Shown: positions 27,925 to 37,322, numbered from the stretch's first letter. The stretch is 64,000 nt of DNA from Povalibacter uvarum (GCF_014202975.1 NZ_JACHHZ010000006.1:372001-436000); one strand, 5' to 3'. A program made the numbers and translations. Notes: generated from the sequence alone by a model not told the origin.

Positions 27925-29625
27925 TCAGGCTGGCTGCAACGCCAGGGCGACACCGGCTGCCTGCGGCCCGATGATCACGTGCCACGTCGATTCACCCACT
28001 GCGACCGCACCACGTGCACCCGCTGACTTGATCGCCGCCGCAGTCACCGATGCTGGATCACGCAAGGTCACGCTGATGCGCGTCGCGTGGACATCCACTT
28101 TCTGAATATTCGCCGCGCCTCCGAGCGCCGCGAGCAAAGCACTGGAATCAGCAACGGCAGCTTCCGACACAGCGACTGGAGCGGCGCTGAGTCCCGCACG
28201 AATCTCGCTCGCGAGCTGATCGGCAATCGGACCGACGACTACCTGCAACGTGTCCGATGACGGCCTCACGATGCCGCGCGCGCCCAACTGCTTGAGTTCG
28301 GCTTCACGCACGACCTTCTGATCGGCGATGACCAGTCGCAGTCGCGTCGTACACGCATCGATGGAGATCAGGTTTCTCGCGCCACCCAGCGCGCTGATCC
28401 AGCCTTGTGCCGGCGTCGCACCCGAAGTCGTCACCTCCGCCGCGACGGCAACTTCCTCGGGCTCGCGCCCGGGCGTCTTCAGATCGAAGCGCTTGATCAC
28501 GAATCGGAACAAGCTGTAGTAGAGGACAAAGTACACGGCGCCGATGGGCAGCAGCAGCAGCGGTTGCGTCGAGCGCGAGTAGTTGAGGATGTAGTCGAAC
28601 AGGCCTGCCGAGAATCCGAACCCGAGACGGATCTGCAGAAGATCCATCAGGACCATCGCAAGTCCCGTAAGCAGCGCGTGAATGACGTACAGCACGGGCG
28701 CAAGGAACATGAACGAGAACTCGATCGGCTCCGTCACGCCCGTCAGAAATGAAGTCAACCCCATCGATACGAGCAGGCCGCCAACGGCTTTCTTTCGCTC
28801 GGGCCGGGCCGTGTGATACATCGCGAGACAGGCGGCGGGCAGGCCGAACATCATCACCGGGAAGAACCCGCTCATGAACGCGCCGGCACTCGGATCGCCC
28901 GCGAAGAAGCGCTTCAGGTCTCCTGTCACGCCGTTGAAGTCGCCGAGCAAGAACCACGCGATGTTGTTCAGGATGTGGTGCAGGCCCGTGACGATCAGCG
29001 CGCGATTCAGCACGCCGTACGCAAACAGGCCGATCGATTCAGATCCCAGCACGGCCTGACTGAGCGAATCCATCCCCCGCTCCAGCACCGGCCAGCCGAA
29101 ACCGAAGCACAACGCAACGAGCAGGCCCGCGAATCCGCTCGCGATCGGCACGAATCGACGACCGCCGAAGAATGCGAGGTACGCGGGCAGCCGGATGTCG
29201 CTGTAACGATTGTAGAGAACGCCCGCGATCAGCCCGGAGATGATGCCGGCCGGCACGCTGAGCTTGCCGAGCTCCTTCGCGCGAAAGGCGGCTTCCGCGA
29301 GCGCCGCTGCCTGGCCGGTGAAATTCGCAGTCACTTCGGGCGGCACGGGAATGAGGATCTCCGCGCCCTTCGTGGCAACGAGGTAGCCGACGACGCTCGC
29401 AAGACCAGCGGCGCCGTGATTCTCTCGCGCGAATCCGACGGCAACACCGATCGCGAACAGCAAACCCAGGTTCGAGAAGATCGCATCGCCAGCGGCAGCC
29501 ATCGCCGCGACATTGAGGAGGTCCGGCTGACCGAGTCGCAGCAGCAGCGCCGCGACGGGCAACACCGCGATCGGCAGCATCAGCGCGCGGCCGATCTTCT
29601 GCAGTCCAGGCACGATCTGTTTCAT
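27925..29625 (-). CDS. nagE: GlcNAc-specific PTS permease NagE, EIIC-EIIB with duplicated EIIB
   Basis: 566 residues. EIIC membrane domain (about 1-380) with the glucose/GlcNAc family motifs GVLNRALIVTGLHHILNN and TGVTEPIEFSFMFLAP. It is followed by EIIB (410-480), whose phosphorylated Cys425 sits in ISIDACTTRLRL, and then a second EIIB-like domain (495-566) with KVDVHATRISVTL in which His513 occupies the Cys position. EIIA is missing here because it is fused to HPr and EI in the next gene. The enzyme takes up and phosphorylates GlcNAc to GlcNAc-6-P. It overlaps the fusion gene by 4 bases (ATGA). Specificity for GlcNAc is inferred from the operon. Confidence 0.93.
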   Translation of the reverse strand: MKQIVPGLQKIGRALMLPIAVLPVAALLLRLGQPDLLNVAAMAAAGDAIFSNLGLLFAIGVAVGFARENHGAAGLASVVGYLVATKGAEILIPVPPEVTANFTGQAAALAEAAFRAKELGKLSVPAGIISGLIAGVLYNRYSDIRLPAYLAFFGGRRFVPIASGFAGLLVALCFGFGWPVLERGMDSLSQAVLGSESIGLFAYGVLNRALIVTGLHHILNNIAWFLLGDFNGVTGDLKRFFAGDPSAGAFMSGFFPVMMFGLPAACLAMYHTARPERKKAVGGLLVSMGLTSFLTGVTEPIEFSFMFLAPVLYVIHALLTGLAMVLMDLLQIRLGFGFSAGLFDYILNYSRSTQPLLLLPIGAVYFVLYYSLFRFVIKRFDLKTPGREPEEVAVAAEVTTSGATPAQGWISALGGARNLISIDACTTRLRLVIADQKVVREAELKQLGARGIVRPSSDTLQVVVGPIADQLASEIRAGLSAAPVAVSEAAVADSSALLAALGGAANIQKVDVHATRISVTLRDPASVTAAAIKSAGARGAVAVGESTWHVIIGPQAAGVALALQPA

Positions 29626-32141
29626 AGCGCGACCTTGAGCTCGTTCGACGTTTCAGCGAGCAACGAACGCACAGCTTCGGCGGATTCCTGGGCCAGCGCG
29701 CGTTGCGCCAGCGGGCGACATGCATCGAGCGTCAGATGACCGATGAGATGTTTGAGCTGGGGAATCATCGACGGGACTACCGACAGCTCCGTAAGGCCAA
29801 GTCCCAGCAGCACCGGCACTGCCGCCGGATCGGAAGCGAGGCCGCCACACATCGCGACGAGCCGGTTGTGGCGAGCGCCCGCCTCGGCCGTCATCGCAAT
29901 CAATCGCAGCACCGCTGGATGCAGCGCATCGATGCGTGCGGCCAGGTCAGCATGACCGCGATCCATCGCGAGCGTGTACTGCGTGAGATCGTTCGTGCCG
30001 ATCGAGAAGAAATCGACTTCGCGGGCGATCTGGTCCGCGATGGCCGCCGAGGCCGGAGTTTCGATCATCGCACCGACCTGCAGAGTCGTCGTGATCCCCA
30101 GCTCGCGGCGGATCTCATCGATCAGCTTGCGAACGATGCGCACTTCGGCGACGTCGGTGATCATGGGCAGCAGCACGCGGCACTGACCGGCCGGCTGAAC
30201 CTGCAGCAACGCACGCAACTGCACTCGCAACAGATCGGGTTGCCACAGGCTCGTGCGGATACCGCGCAGGCCCAGCGCCGGATTCTCTTCGGCAGGCAAA
30301 GGCAGATAGGGAATCGGCTTGTCGCCGCCGATGTCGAGCGTGCGAATGATCAGCGGCCGGCCGGCAAGCGCGTCTGCAATCTCCTGATAGCGACGCAGCT
30401 GTTCGCGTTCGTCCGGCGCTTGCTCACGCTCGAGGAACAGGAACTCAGTGCGCAAGAGCCCGCAGCCTTCCGCGCCCTGCGCCACTGCATGCGTGGCTTC
30501 GCCCAGCGATCCGAGATTCGCAAACACCTCGATCCGCTTTCCGTCCGCCGTACGACACAGATTCTGCGCTGCTGATCGCTCGGCGGACTGTCGCTGGCGC
30601 CGCGCCGCGATCGTTCGCTCTGCGCTGGCAAGCTCACCCTGATCAGGAGCCACGCGCAGCACACCCTGCTCGGTATCCAGAATCAGTGCCGTACCGTCTT
30701 CGATGCCCAGAACGGCCGGGCCCGCGGCGACCAGCGTCGGCACACCGACCGCCGCGGCAAGAATCGAGACATGCGATGTCGGGCCACCCGCCGCGAGACA
30801 GATACCCGCGAGCTTGCGGGCATCCAGCGAGACGAACTGCGACGGCTTCAGGTCCTCCGCGAGAATGACCGCGCGATCAGGAATCTCGATCTGCGTCGTC
30901 GGCGTCTGGCCGAGCAGTGCCACCAGCACCTGGCGCTCGAGATCGAGCAGATCGTCCACGCGCTCTGCGATTCGCGGATCGCCCAGCGCCTTCAATGCAT
31001 CGGCGCTGTCGCGCACGGCGCGGCGCCATGAGAACGCAGCGCTCTTGCCATGCGCGATGGAACGACGCGCCGCGGCAACCAACTCCCAGTCGTCGACGAA
31101 CTCCAGGTGCGCAGTGATGATCTCTCTGGCTGTTGCGGCGGCTTCCTTCGCGAGTGCCTGGAGGCGCTGCCGCACTTCGCCACGAGCCCGCTCGAGCTCG
31201 GCGCTCTCATGCGCAACACCGGCGCCGGCTTCGACGACGGCGATCTCCGCTTCGCGCAGATAGAACGCAGTGCCGATCGCGAGACCCCGGCTTGCGATGA
31301 CCCCTTTGATGCGGGACGGGTCTGTCGGCGCGGACGCAGCGGCGATCGGCCGGATTTCAGCGTGCTTCGCCTTCGCGGGACCGGGCCCCTCGAGGCCGTG
31401 GATCAAGCGGCGAACCTCAGCGATGGCGGCCGCGCCTTCCGCGCCCGACGCAGCAACGATGATTTCGTCGCCCCCGCGAATGCCGAGCGACATCAACGCT
31501 ACGGCGCTGCGCGGATTCGCGCTGCGACCATTGGCGATCACTTCGAGATCGAACGGCAACGCCTTGGCGTAGTTCGCGATCAGCGCGGCAGGACGCGCAT
31601 GAATGCCATGTTCGTGGTCGACGCGAATCTTCTCGCTGACGCGTTCTGCTTCGGCCGTCGCCTGCTTCGCATCGGCGCCGGCCAGCGGTTGAATCTCCAG
31701 CAACGCATCGCCGGCCATGAGCTCGCAGTCGGTGTGCGCTCTGACGATCTCGAACCGGTCGCCGTTCGTCACGATGACCGGCGTCACCAGGCTGGTTGCT
31801 TCCCGCGCCAGCAACGCGAGATCGAACGTCAGCAGTCGATCGCCCTTGCAGACTTTCGCGCCGGGTGCAACGTGCAGCTCGAAGCCTTTGCCGGCGAGAG
31901 CGACAGTGTCGATACCTACGTGCAGGAGGATCTCGGCGCCGTTTGTCGCACGCACTGCGATCGCATGATGCGACGCCGCGATGGAGACAACTTCACCGTC
32001 GCAGGGAGCGACGAGTTGGTTGCCCGTGGGGTCGATCAGGACGCCATCGCCCAGCATTTTCTGGGCGAAAACAGCGTCGGGGGCCTCGTCGAGAGGCGCG
32101 CTCCAGCCGGACAGCGGCGACGACAATGTCAGTCGGGACAT
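29622..32141 (-). CDS. Multiphosphoryl transfer protein EIIA(Glc)-HPr-EI fusion
   Basis: 839 residues in one chain: EIIA-Glc-type domain (1-150, phospho-His74 in ILLHVGIDTV), HPr (about 165-250, His181 in GIHARPAAL) and enzyme I (275-839, His457 in GGPTSHVSIL; PEP-binding C-terminal barrel with IGTNDLTQYTLAMDR and AMCGGLASD). It carries phosphate from phosphoenolpyruvate to NagE. Cytosolic. Coupled by 4-base overlap to NagE and separated by 2 bases from the hexosaminidase stop. Such fusions (FruB/PtsA-like but with an EIIA-Glc front) are known from GlcNAc PTS clusters in proteobacteria. The ATG at 32141 is chosen because the EIIA fold begins there. Confidence 0.93.
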   Translation of the reverse strand: MSRLTLSSPLSGWSAPLDEAPDAVFAQKMLGDGVLIDPTGNQLVAPCDGEVVSIAASHHAIAVRATNGAEILLHVGIDTVALAGKGFELHVAPGAKVCKGDRLLTFDLALLAREATSLVTPVIVTNGDRFEIVRAHTDCELMAGDALLEIQPLAGADAKQATAEAERVSEKIRVDHEHGIHARPAALIANYAKALPFDLEVIANGRSANPRSAVALMSLGIRGGDEIIVAASGAEGAAAIAEVRRLIHGLEGPGPAKAKHAEIRPIAAASAPTDPSRIKGVIASRGLAIGTAFYLREAEIAVVEAGAGVAHESAELERARGEVRQRLQALAKEAAATAREIITAHLEFVDDWELVAAARRSIAHGKSAAFSWRRAVRDSADALKALGDPRIAERVDDLLDLERQVLVALLGQTPTTQIEIPDRAVILAEDLKPSQFVSLDARKLAGICLAAGGPTSHVSILAAAVGVPTLVAAGPAVLGIEDGTALILDTEQGVLRVAPDQGELASAERTIAARRQRQSAERSAAQNLCRTADGKRIEVFANLGSLGEATHAVAQGAEGCGLLRTEFLFLEREQAPDEREQLRRYQEIADALAGRPLIIRTLDIGGDKPIPYLPLPAEENPALGLRGIRTSLWQPDLLRVQLRALLQVQPAGQCRVLLPMITDVAEVRIVRKLIDEIRRELGITTTLQVGAMIETPASAAIADQIAREVDFFSIGTNDLTQYTLAMDRGHADLAARIDALHPAVLRLIAMTAEAGARHNRLVAMCGGLASDPAAVPVLLGLGLTELSVVPSMIPQLKHLIGHLTLDACRPLAQRALAQESAEAVRSLLAETSNELKVAL

Positions 32142-32143
32142 CG

Positions 32144-34273
32144 TCACTCCCCGGTGGCTGCCAGCTCGATGCTGTCGATCACCCAGATCGGATCGACGGT
32201 CTTGCGCGTGAAGATGAAGCACAGATCATGCTGGCCAGCGCGCGGCGCGATCTTCGCCGGCGGCAGAGAAGTCAGAGTCTGGCTCGTCGCGGGCGCGAGC
32301 GGCAATGTCGCCAGCTTCTCGCCTTCACAGCTGTCGAGCCGCACTTCGAGCTCACCCTCCGGCGTTTGCGGCTTCGGCAACGGAATGCCTTTCACATCGT
32401 TGCCGATCTGGAAATTGAAAGGCACCTGCCCCACGACCGCGGTCAGGTCGCTGGCCTTCGAAAGGTCCGCGCCCTGGTAGATCCAGCACGGATTCATGAT
32501 GTCGACGAGGAACACGGCGCGCTCGCCCTGCAGCGGCGCATCGTCTGTCAGCGAAAGCACGAGCTTGTCGCTGCACATGTTCAGCTGATGGCTGTTGCGG
32601 CGCTGCGAACCGGCAGCAGCTGCGTTCAACGCCATATCGGTCGGCGCATAGTGAATTCCCAGCGCATCGTAGCGGCCCAGCTGGGCAGGCAGCCGCGTCT
32701 GGAAATCCGCCCAGTCGCGCCGCTCGGCCGGCGACCAGGCGACCTCGGCCAGCGCAGCGGCACGCGGGAAGGTCATGTATTCGACCCGCTGTTCGGTTCG
32801 CATGTGCTCGGTAAAGATGGGAGCCTGAAGCCCAAGGATATGCTTCAGCTGATCCGGTTGCAGCGCGGCCGGTGCCGGGTCGAACTTGTACACCGACTCC
32901 ACGCTGATCACCCAGCCGCGGCCGGGCGATGGATCGTTCGGACCGTTCTGTCGATTGTCGAAATACAGTGCAGGCTGCGGCGCCAGCACAGCGTCATGCC
33001 CGGCAGTTGCCGCTGCAACCGCGCCATCGATGCCACGCCACGACATCACTGTCGCGTTGGGCGCAAGGCCGCCTTCGAGAATTTCGTCCCAGCCGATCAA
33101 CCTGCGTTGATGCTGGTTGAGGAATTTCTCGATGCGGTGAATGAAGTAGCTCTGCAGGCCATGTTCGTCCTTGATCCCGAGCTTGCGCATCTGCGCCTGG
33201 ATTTTCGGCGAGCCCTTCCACTCGTCCTTCACGGCTTCATCGCCGCCGACGTGGATGTATTCGCCCGGGAACAGCGCCATGACTTCGGTCAGCACATCCT
33301 CGAAAAACGAGAACGTCGCGTCGTCGACATTGAAGAGCGTGGAGTAGACACCCCAGTCCGCCGGAACCTGCGGCACTTTGGTGCCGGCAACGCCCAGCTC
33401 AGGATACGCAGCCACGGCGGCGCTCGCGTGTCCGGGCATCTCGATCTCCGGCACGATCACGATGTGGCGCTCGGCCGCGTACGCGACGATGTCCCGTACT
33501 TCTTCCTGTGTATAGAACCCGCCGTAGACGCGCGGCTTGCCGGTGGCAGGATCGATGTCAGCTGCTGCTACCGGACCGGCGGGCACCCGCCATCCGCCGA
33601 CACTGGTCAGCTTCGGATACTTTTTGATCTCCAGTCGCCAGCCCTGATCGTCGACGAGATGCCAGTGCAGGACGTTGAGCTTGTGCAGCGCCATCCAGTC
33701 GATGAACTGCTTGATGAACTGCGGCGACTGAAAATGCCGTGCCGAGTCCAGCATCAACCCGCGCCAGCGAAAGCGCGGCGAATCGTTGATGGCAAGTGCC
33801 GGCAGCGCGATCGAATCCGCGGCCGCGCCCGGCGTCATGAGCTGCCACAACGTGACAGCCCCGTAGAAAAGGCCGCGAGAGTCGGCGGCGGACACGACGA
33901 TTCGCTGGGGGGAGATGCTTAACGAATAGCCGTCCTGTCCGTCCCGGCTCTCGCCAGCCGTGAGCTCGAAACGAATGATTCCGTTCGCATCCGGTTTCGC
34001 GGACGCATCGGGTCGCAGCGCGAAGCCGCGGGTACGCTGCATGAGATCGGCGAGATAGCGGGCGGCCGCTTCACCGCCCGAGCCGCTCTCGAATGACACC
34101 GGCGTATCCGCAGTGACGACGAACTGCCCGTCCGCCGCCGTCAGTTCCCGGGGTGCCGGGATGATGGCTGCCGGCTTTGCCGGAGCAGGTGCAACTGGTT
34201 CAGGTCGCTTGCAGCCCCCGGCCAGCGCAAGAAACACACCGCAAGTCAGGGCGAAGAGTTTGTATTGGTGCAT
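32144..34273 (-). CDS. GH20 beta-N-acetylhexosaminidase, lipoprotein
   Basis: 709 residues with lipobox LALAGGC (Cys21). An N-terminal GH20b-like domain (about 35-165) precedes the catalytic barrel. Catalytic pair Asp345-Glu346 in HVGGDEA; the retaining mechanism uses the substrate 2-acetamido group (family knowledge). A C-terminal extension (from about 560) with NMCSDKLVLSLTDDAPLQGERAVFLVDIMNPCWIYQGAD resembles the C-terminal beta domain found in related hexosaminidases of chitin loci. It releases GlcNAc from chito-oligosaccharides in the periplasm, supplying NagE. The promoter region to 34387 is short and holds the terminator of the receptor gene. Confidence 0.93.
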   Translation of the reverse strand: MHQYKLFALTCGVFLALAGGCKRPEPVAPAPAKPAAIIPAPRELTAADGQFVVTADTPVSFESGSGGEAAARYLADLMQRTRGFALRPDASAKPDANGIIRFELTAGESRDGQDGYSLSISPQRIVVSAADSRGLFYGAVTLWQLMTPGAAADSIALPALAINDSPRFRWRGLMLDSARHFQSPQFIKQFIDWMALHKLNVLHWHLVDDQGWRLEIKKYPKLTSVGGWRVPAGPVAAADIDPATGKPRVYGGFYTQEEVRDIVAYAAERHIVIVPEIEMPGHASAAVAAYPELGVAGTKVPQVPADWGVYSTLFNVDDATFSFFEDVLTEVMALFPGEYIHVGGDEAVKDEWKGSPKIQAQMRKLGIKDEHGLQSYFIHRIEKFLNQHQRRLIGWDEILEGGLAPNATVMSWRGIDGAVAAATAGHDAVLAPQPALYFDNRQNGPNDPSPGRGWVISVESVYKFDPAPAALQPDQLKHILGLQAPIFTEHMRTEQRVEYMTFPRAAALAEVAWSPAERRDWADFQTRLPAQLGRYDALGIHYAPTDMALNAAAAGSQRRNSHQLNMCSDKLVLSLTDDAPLQGERAVFLVDIMNPCWIYQGADLSKASDLTAVVGQVPFNFQIGNDVKGIPLPKPQTPEGELEVRLDSCEGEKLATLPLAPATSQTLTSLPPAKIAPRAGQHDLCFIFTRKTVDPIWVIDSIELAATGE

Positions 34274-34345
34274 GAGTCATGATCACACGGGATCGACGAC
34301 CGCGAGATCCCCCTGCGCGATCGCATCCTGACGCACTCGACGTTC

Positions 34346-34381
34346 AAGAAAAAGGCCCGCAGCCCGGACAGGCTGCGGGCC
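34346..34381 (-). terminator. Rho-independent terminator after TonB receptor gene
   Basis: On the minus strand GGCCCGCAGCC-TGTCCG-GGCTGCGGGCC (11-base-pair stem, 6-base loop) is followed by TTTTTCTTG. It begins 7 bases after the receptor's stop codon at 34388 and stands between it and the hexosaminidase gene, so the latter operon is either transcribed by readthrough or by its own promoter at 34274-34345. Confidence 0.9.
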
Positions 34382-34387
34382 GGCGGG

Positions 34388-37081
34388 TCAGAACTTGGCC
34401 CGGACGTTGAGGTAGTACTGACGACCGTTGCTGTAGAACGAGCTCGGAATGAACGCGCTCTGGTAGTACGTCAGCGTCGGGTCGTTCAGGTTCAACGCGT
34501 CCACGCTGATGTTCAGCCACTCGGTCGGCTTGTAGCTCAGCGCTACCGACAGCGTGCCGAAATCATCCTGGTAGTACGGGTTGGCGCCCGACAGGCCGAT
34601 CAGGAAGTCGGTGCGGTAGGAGTAGTTCACCCGCGCACCGAACATCTCGTTCTCGAAGTAAGCACCGACGTTGTAGGTGTCCTTCGACGTGCCCAGCAGA
34701 TTGTGGCTGCCATCCGCCCAGGTGTGCGAGGTCTTGCCATCCGCGTAGGTGTAGTTCGCATTGAAGCCGAACCACTCGCCGATGGGCTGCTCGTACACCA
34801 GCTCGAGGCCCGTCACCTGGCCGTTCGAGTTGACCGGCACGGAGACGAGGTACTCTTCGAGCTGATTCGTCAGCTCGCTGTACAGCATCCGCGTTTCGGT
34901 ACCGAAGGCCACGTAATCCTTCAGGTCCATCGCGAAGGCACCGACGGACACGAGGCCGCGCGGCATGAAGTACCACTCGATGTTGCCGTCGAAGTTGGTG
35001 GACAGCACCGGCTTCAGGTTCGGGTTGCCGCCGCCGCCGGTCTTGTTCAGATCCGAACCCCAGCTGGAGGCGCCCAATGCCGAGTAGTCAGGCATCGTCA
35101 TGGTCTGCGAAGCAGCGAAGCGGAACACCACATCTTCGCTCATGTTGAACTTCAGGTTCGCGCTCGGCAGCACCTTGTTGTGCTCGTTCTTGGTGTCCTG
35201 GTAGATCCAGTTGCCGAAGAGGCTGCTCACGTCGGCATTCGCTGCAGACGCGACCGCCTGATACGAGTTGATCTCCTGGTCGACGTTCACGTAGCGCAGG
35301 CCGAAGTTGCCGCTCCAGGCGTCGCCAGCAAAATTCGCTTGCACGTAGGCGGCAAGGTTCTGCTCGGTCACCTTCCATTCGCCACCGTAGTTGTGACGGC
35401 CGGTCGGGCCGTCGTTGTCCGACAGCCACGTGGAGTTGGCGAGGATCGCTTCCTTCAACGCGGCTGGCGTGAAGTACCACAGGTCGCGCGGGAAGCTGCC
35501 GCCGATAGTGCTGCCGAAGTCGCTCGGGTAGGCGGCGGTTTCACCGTTCTGGAGGTCTGACCAGATGTCCCCCGGCGTAGCGCCTTCCGGTGACTGGGTC
35601 TCACGCTCGTGGTCCGCGAAGCGGGCGCCGAAGTCGAGGGAGGTCAGCGGTCCGGCGTCGAGATCCTGGCTGAAATCCAGGTTGATCCAGTCTTCCTGAT
35701 CCGTCGCGATGACTTGCTGGTTACCCCAGGTACCGAAGCTGGTAACGCCGGCGGGCGTGCTGTTGCCGCCGATGTTCCAGTCGAGCGGCGAGCCGATGCC
35801 ATGAGTCGTCCAGCTGGCGCCGCCGCCGGCGTTCGTGGTCACTTCGGCGATGAACTGGCGATCCGTCGTGCCCTTGCCTTCGGTCGTACCGACCATGACC
35901 TTCGAGCGCAGGCTGTCCGTGATCTGCCAGTCCGCATCGAAGGTGATGTAGTTGCTCTTGGCCGTGGCTTCGCGGTAGATCATGTCGTACACCGCGTAGT
36001 TCCTGCCGGCGACGCCCGCATACGTTGCGTTCGTCAGCACGCCGTTCTCGACCGTGTAACCGGGCTGAGGCGACTGGATGTTGACGAAGCTGCCGCCCCA
36101 CAACATGAAGTTGCGGTTGTAGTTGTTGGCATCCATGTCCGAAAGGAAGCCGCTCAAGCCCAGGGTGAGGTTGTCTGACGGCCGGAACTGCACTTCCAGC
36201 AAACCACCCGTGCGATCACGAACCTGCTCGAACAGCGTCGAACCCACCAGGCCGGGCGCATACACGCCGACGAGGTCAGGATTGTTGATGCCGACTTCGC
36301 TGAGCGTCCCGTCGGCGTTCCGGCCGGTGATGCGGGCGAAGCCGCCCGGAATCTCCTGCGCATCGCGACGGAGCGAGCGCTCCTGCTTGAAGACCTGCAG
36401 CAGCACGCCGAAAGTGCCGTCGTCGTTCTTGTAGTTGAACAGACCCGAGAGCTGCGGATCGTACTGGTCGGCCTGGTCGGAATAAACGCTGCCGACGGAT
36501 GCCTCAACCGTGAGCGAGTCGGAGAACTGCAACGGCTTGCGCGTGCGGATGTTCACGGTGCCGGTGGTGCCGCCTTCCTGGAGCTTCGCGTGCGAGGACT
36601 TGTTGACCTCGACCGAGCTGACCAGCTCGGAGGGCAGCAGGCTGTAGCTGACGCTGCGGCCGACGTTGTTGCCCTGGCTCAGAACGAACCAGTCAGCGGA
36701 ACCGACGCTGTGGCCGTTGATGAGGGTCTGGGTCAGGCTCGGGCTGGTGCCGCGCAGGCTGACGCGGTCGGCTTCGTCGAAACCGCCTTCATCGGCGCTG
36801 GACGAGCTGATGTTCACGCCCGGCAGGCCGCGGAGGGCATCGGCCACGTTGTGGGCCGGCAGCTTGCCGACTTCCTCGGCGGTCACGACTTCCAGACGCG
36901 CATCGGCGTCGCGCTTCACTTCGAGCGACTGCTGGATGCTTGCGCGGATGCCCGTGACGATGATTTCCTCAACGACGCCTTCGGCTGCCGGTGTGGCCGT
37001 CTGAGCCAGCGACGGTGCAGCCTGTTGAAACAAGGCGACCGCAATCGCCGTACCGATCAACGTTGAACGCTTGGTGTTCAT
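34388..37081 (-). CDS. TonB-dependent outer-membrane receptor of GlcNAc/chito-oligosaccharide locus
   Basis: 897 residues with signal sequence (ALFQQAAPSLAQT). Plug domain begins VVEEIIVTGIRASIQQSLEVKRDADARLEVVTAEEVGKLPAHNVADALRGLPGVNISSSS; TonB box-like EEIIVTG. Barrel ends in RQYYLNVRAKF with terminal Phe, as in Omp85-assembled barrels. Divergent from the GntR regulator and GlcNAc catabolic genes, and its promoter carries the ATTGG array; it corresponds to NagP-type receptors in GlcNAc clusters of related bacteria. A strong terminator follows. Substrate is inferred from context. Confidence 0.93.
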   Translation of the reverse strand: MNTKRSTLIGTAIAVALFQQAAPSLAQTATPAAEGVVEEIIVTGIRASIQQSLEVKRDADARLEVVTAEEVGKLPAHNVADALRGLPGVNISSSSADEGGFDEADRVSLRGTSPSLTQTLINGHSVGSADWFVLSQGNNVGRSVSYSLLPSELVSSVEVNKSSHAKLQEGGTTGTVNIRTRKPLQFSDSLTVEASVGSVYSDQADQYDPQLSGLFNYKNDDGTFGVLLQVFKQERSLRRDAQEIPGGFARITGRNADGTLSEVGINNPDLVGVYAPGLVGSTLFEQVRDRTGGLLEVQFRPSDNLTLGLSGFLSDMDANNYNRNFMLWGGSFVNIQSPQPGYTVENGVLTNATYAGVAGRNYAVYDMIYREATAKSNYITFDADWQITDSLRSKVMVGTTEGKGTTDRQFIAEVTTNAGGGASWTTHGIGSPLDWNIGGNSTPAGVTSFGTWGNQQVIATDQEDWINLDFSQDLDAGPLTSLDFGARFADHERETQSPEGATPGDIWSDLQNGETAAYPSDFGSTIGGSFPRDLWYFTPAALKEAILANSTWLSDNDGPTGRHNYGGEWKVTEQNLAAYVQANFAGDAWSGNFGLRYVNVDQEINSYQAVASAANADVSSLFGNWIYQDTKNEHNKVLPSANLKFNMSEDVVFRFAASQTMTMPDYSALGASSWGSDLNKTGGGGNPNLKPVLSTNFDGNIEWYFMPRGLVSVGAFAMDLKDYVAFGTETRMLYSELTNQLEEYLVSVPVNSNGQVTGLELVYEQPIGEWFGFNANYTYADGKTSHTWADGSHNLLGTSKDTYNVGAYFENEMFGARVNYSYRTDFLIGLSGANPYYQDDFGTLSVALSYKPTEWLNISVDALNLNDPTLTYYQSAFIPSSFYSNGRQYYLNVRAKF

Positions 37082-37115
37082 GTGCGACCCCTACCCCTGT
37101 TGTTTTGTCAGCGGA

Positions 37116-37142
37116 CCAATTGCGGGCCAATATAGTACCAAT
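37116..37142 (-). promoter_or_regulatory. Array of three ATTGG units, 11-bp spacing, before receptor gene
   Basis: Read on the minus strand, ATTGG occurs at 37142-37138, 37131-37127 and 37120-37116, with exactly 11 bases between starts (one DNA turn). The first copy extends to ATTGGTACTATATTGG, 13 of 16 bases identical to the plus-strand site at 37245-37260. The array begins 35 bases before the receptor ATG. Likely binding site of the divergently encoded GntR/UTRA regulator; the TGGTAT half resembles sites of DasR/NagR-type regulators. Confidence 0.65.
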
Positions 37143-37244
37143 CGAACGCAAAAGCCAAGCCGGTTCGATACCATTATTTTTCTGGGGCGTCTTTGCATTG
37201 TTTTTCAGCAAGTTAACTATCAGGATGCACCACCTTGAGACTAT

Positions 37245-37264
37245 ATTGGTATTGCATTGGTAAT
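37245..37264 (+). promoter_or_regulatory. ATTGG direct repeat, 11-bp spacing, before GntR gene
   Basis: ATTGGTATTGCATTGGTAAT contains two ATTGGTA units at 37245 and 37256, 11 bases apart, in mirrored arrangement to the array in front of the receptor gene. It lies 60-80 bases before the TTG start of the GntR gene, where it could give autoregulation and control of the deaminase-NagA operon. Confidence 0.62.
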
Positions 37265-37322
37265 AAGTTCGGTGGCATCTTCACGCTCGCGTAGACACAA
37301 CAACAAGGCACCGGAGAATCGC

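Noticed and set aside
37257-37322. Upstream TTG/GTG starts of the GntR gene
   Set aside because: They fall within or next to the ATTGG operator and have no ribosome site; the TTG at 37323 has GGAG at good spacing.
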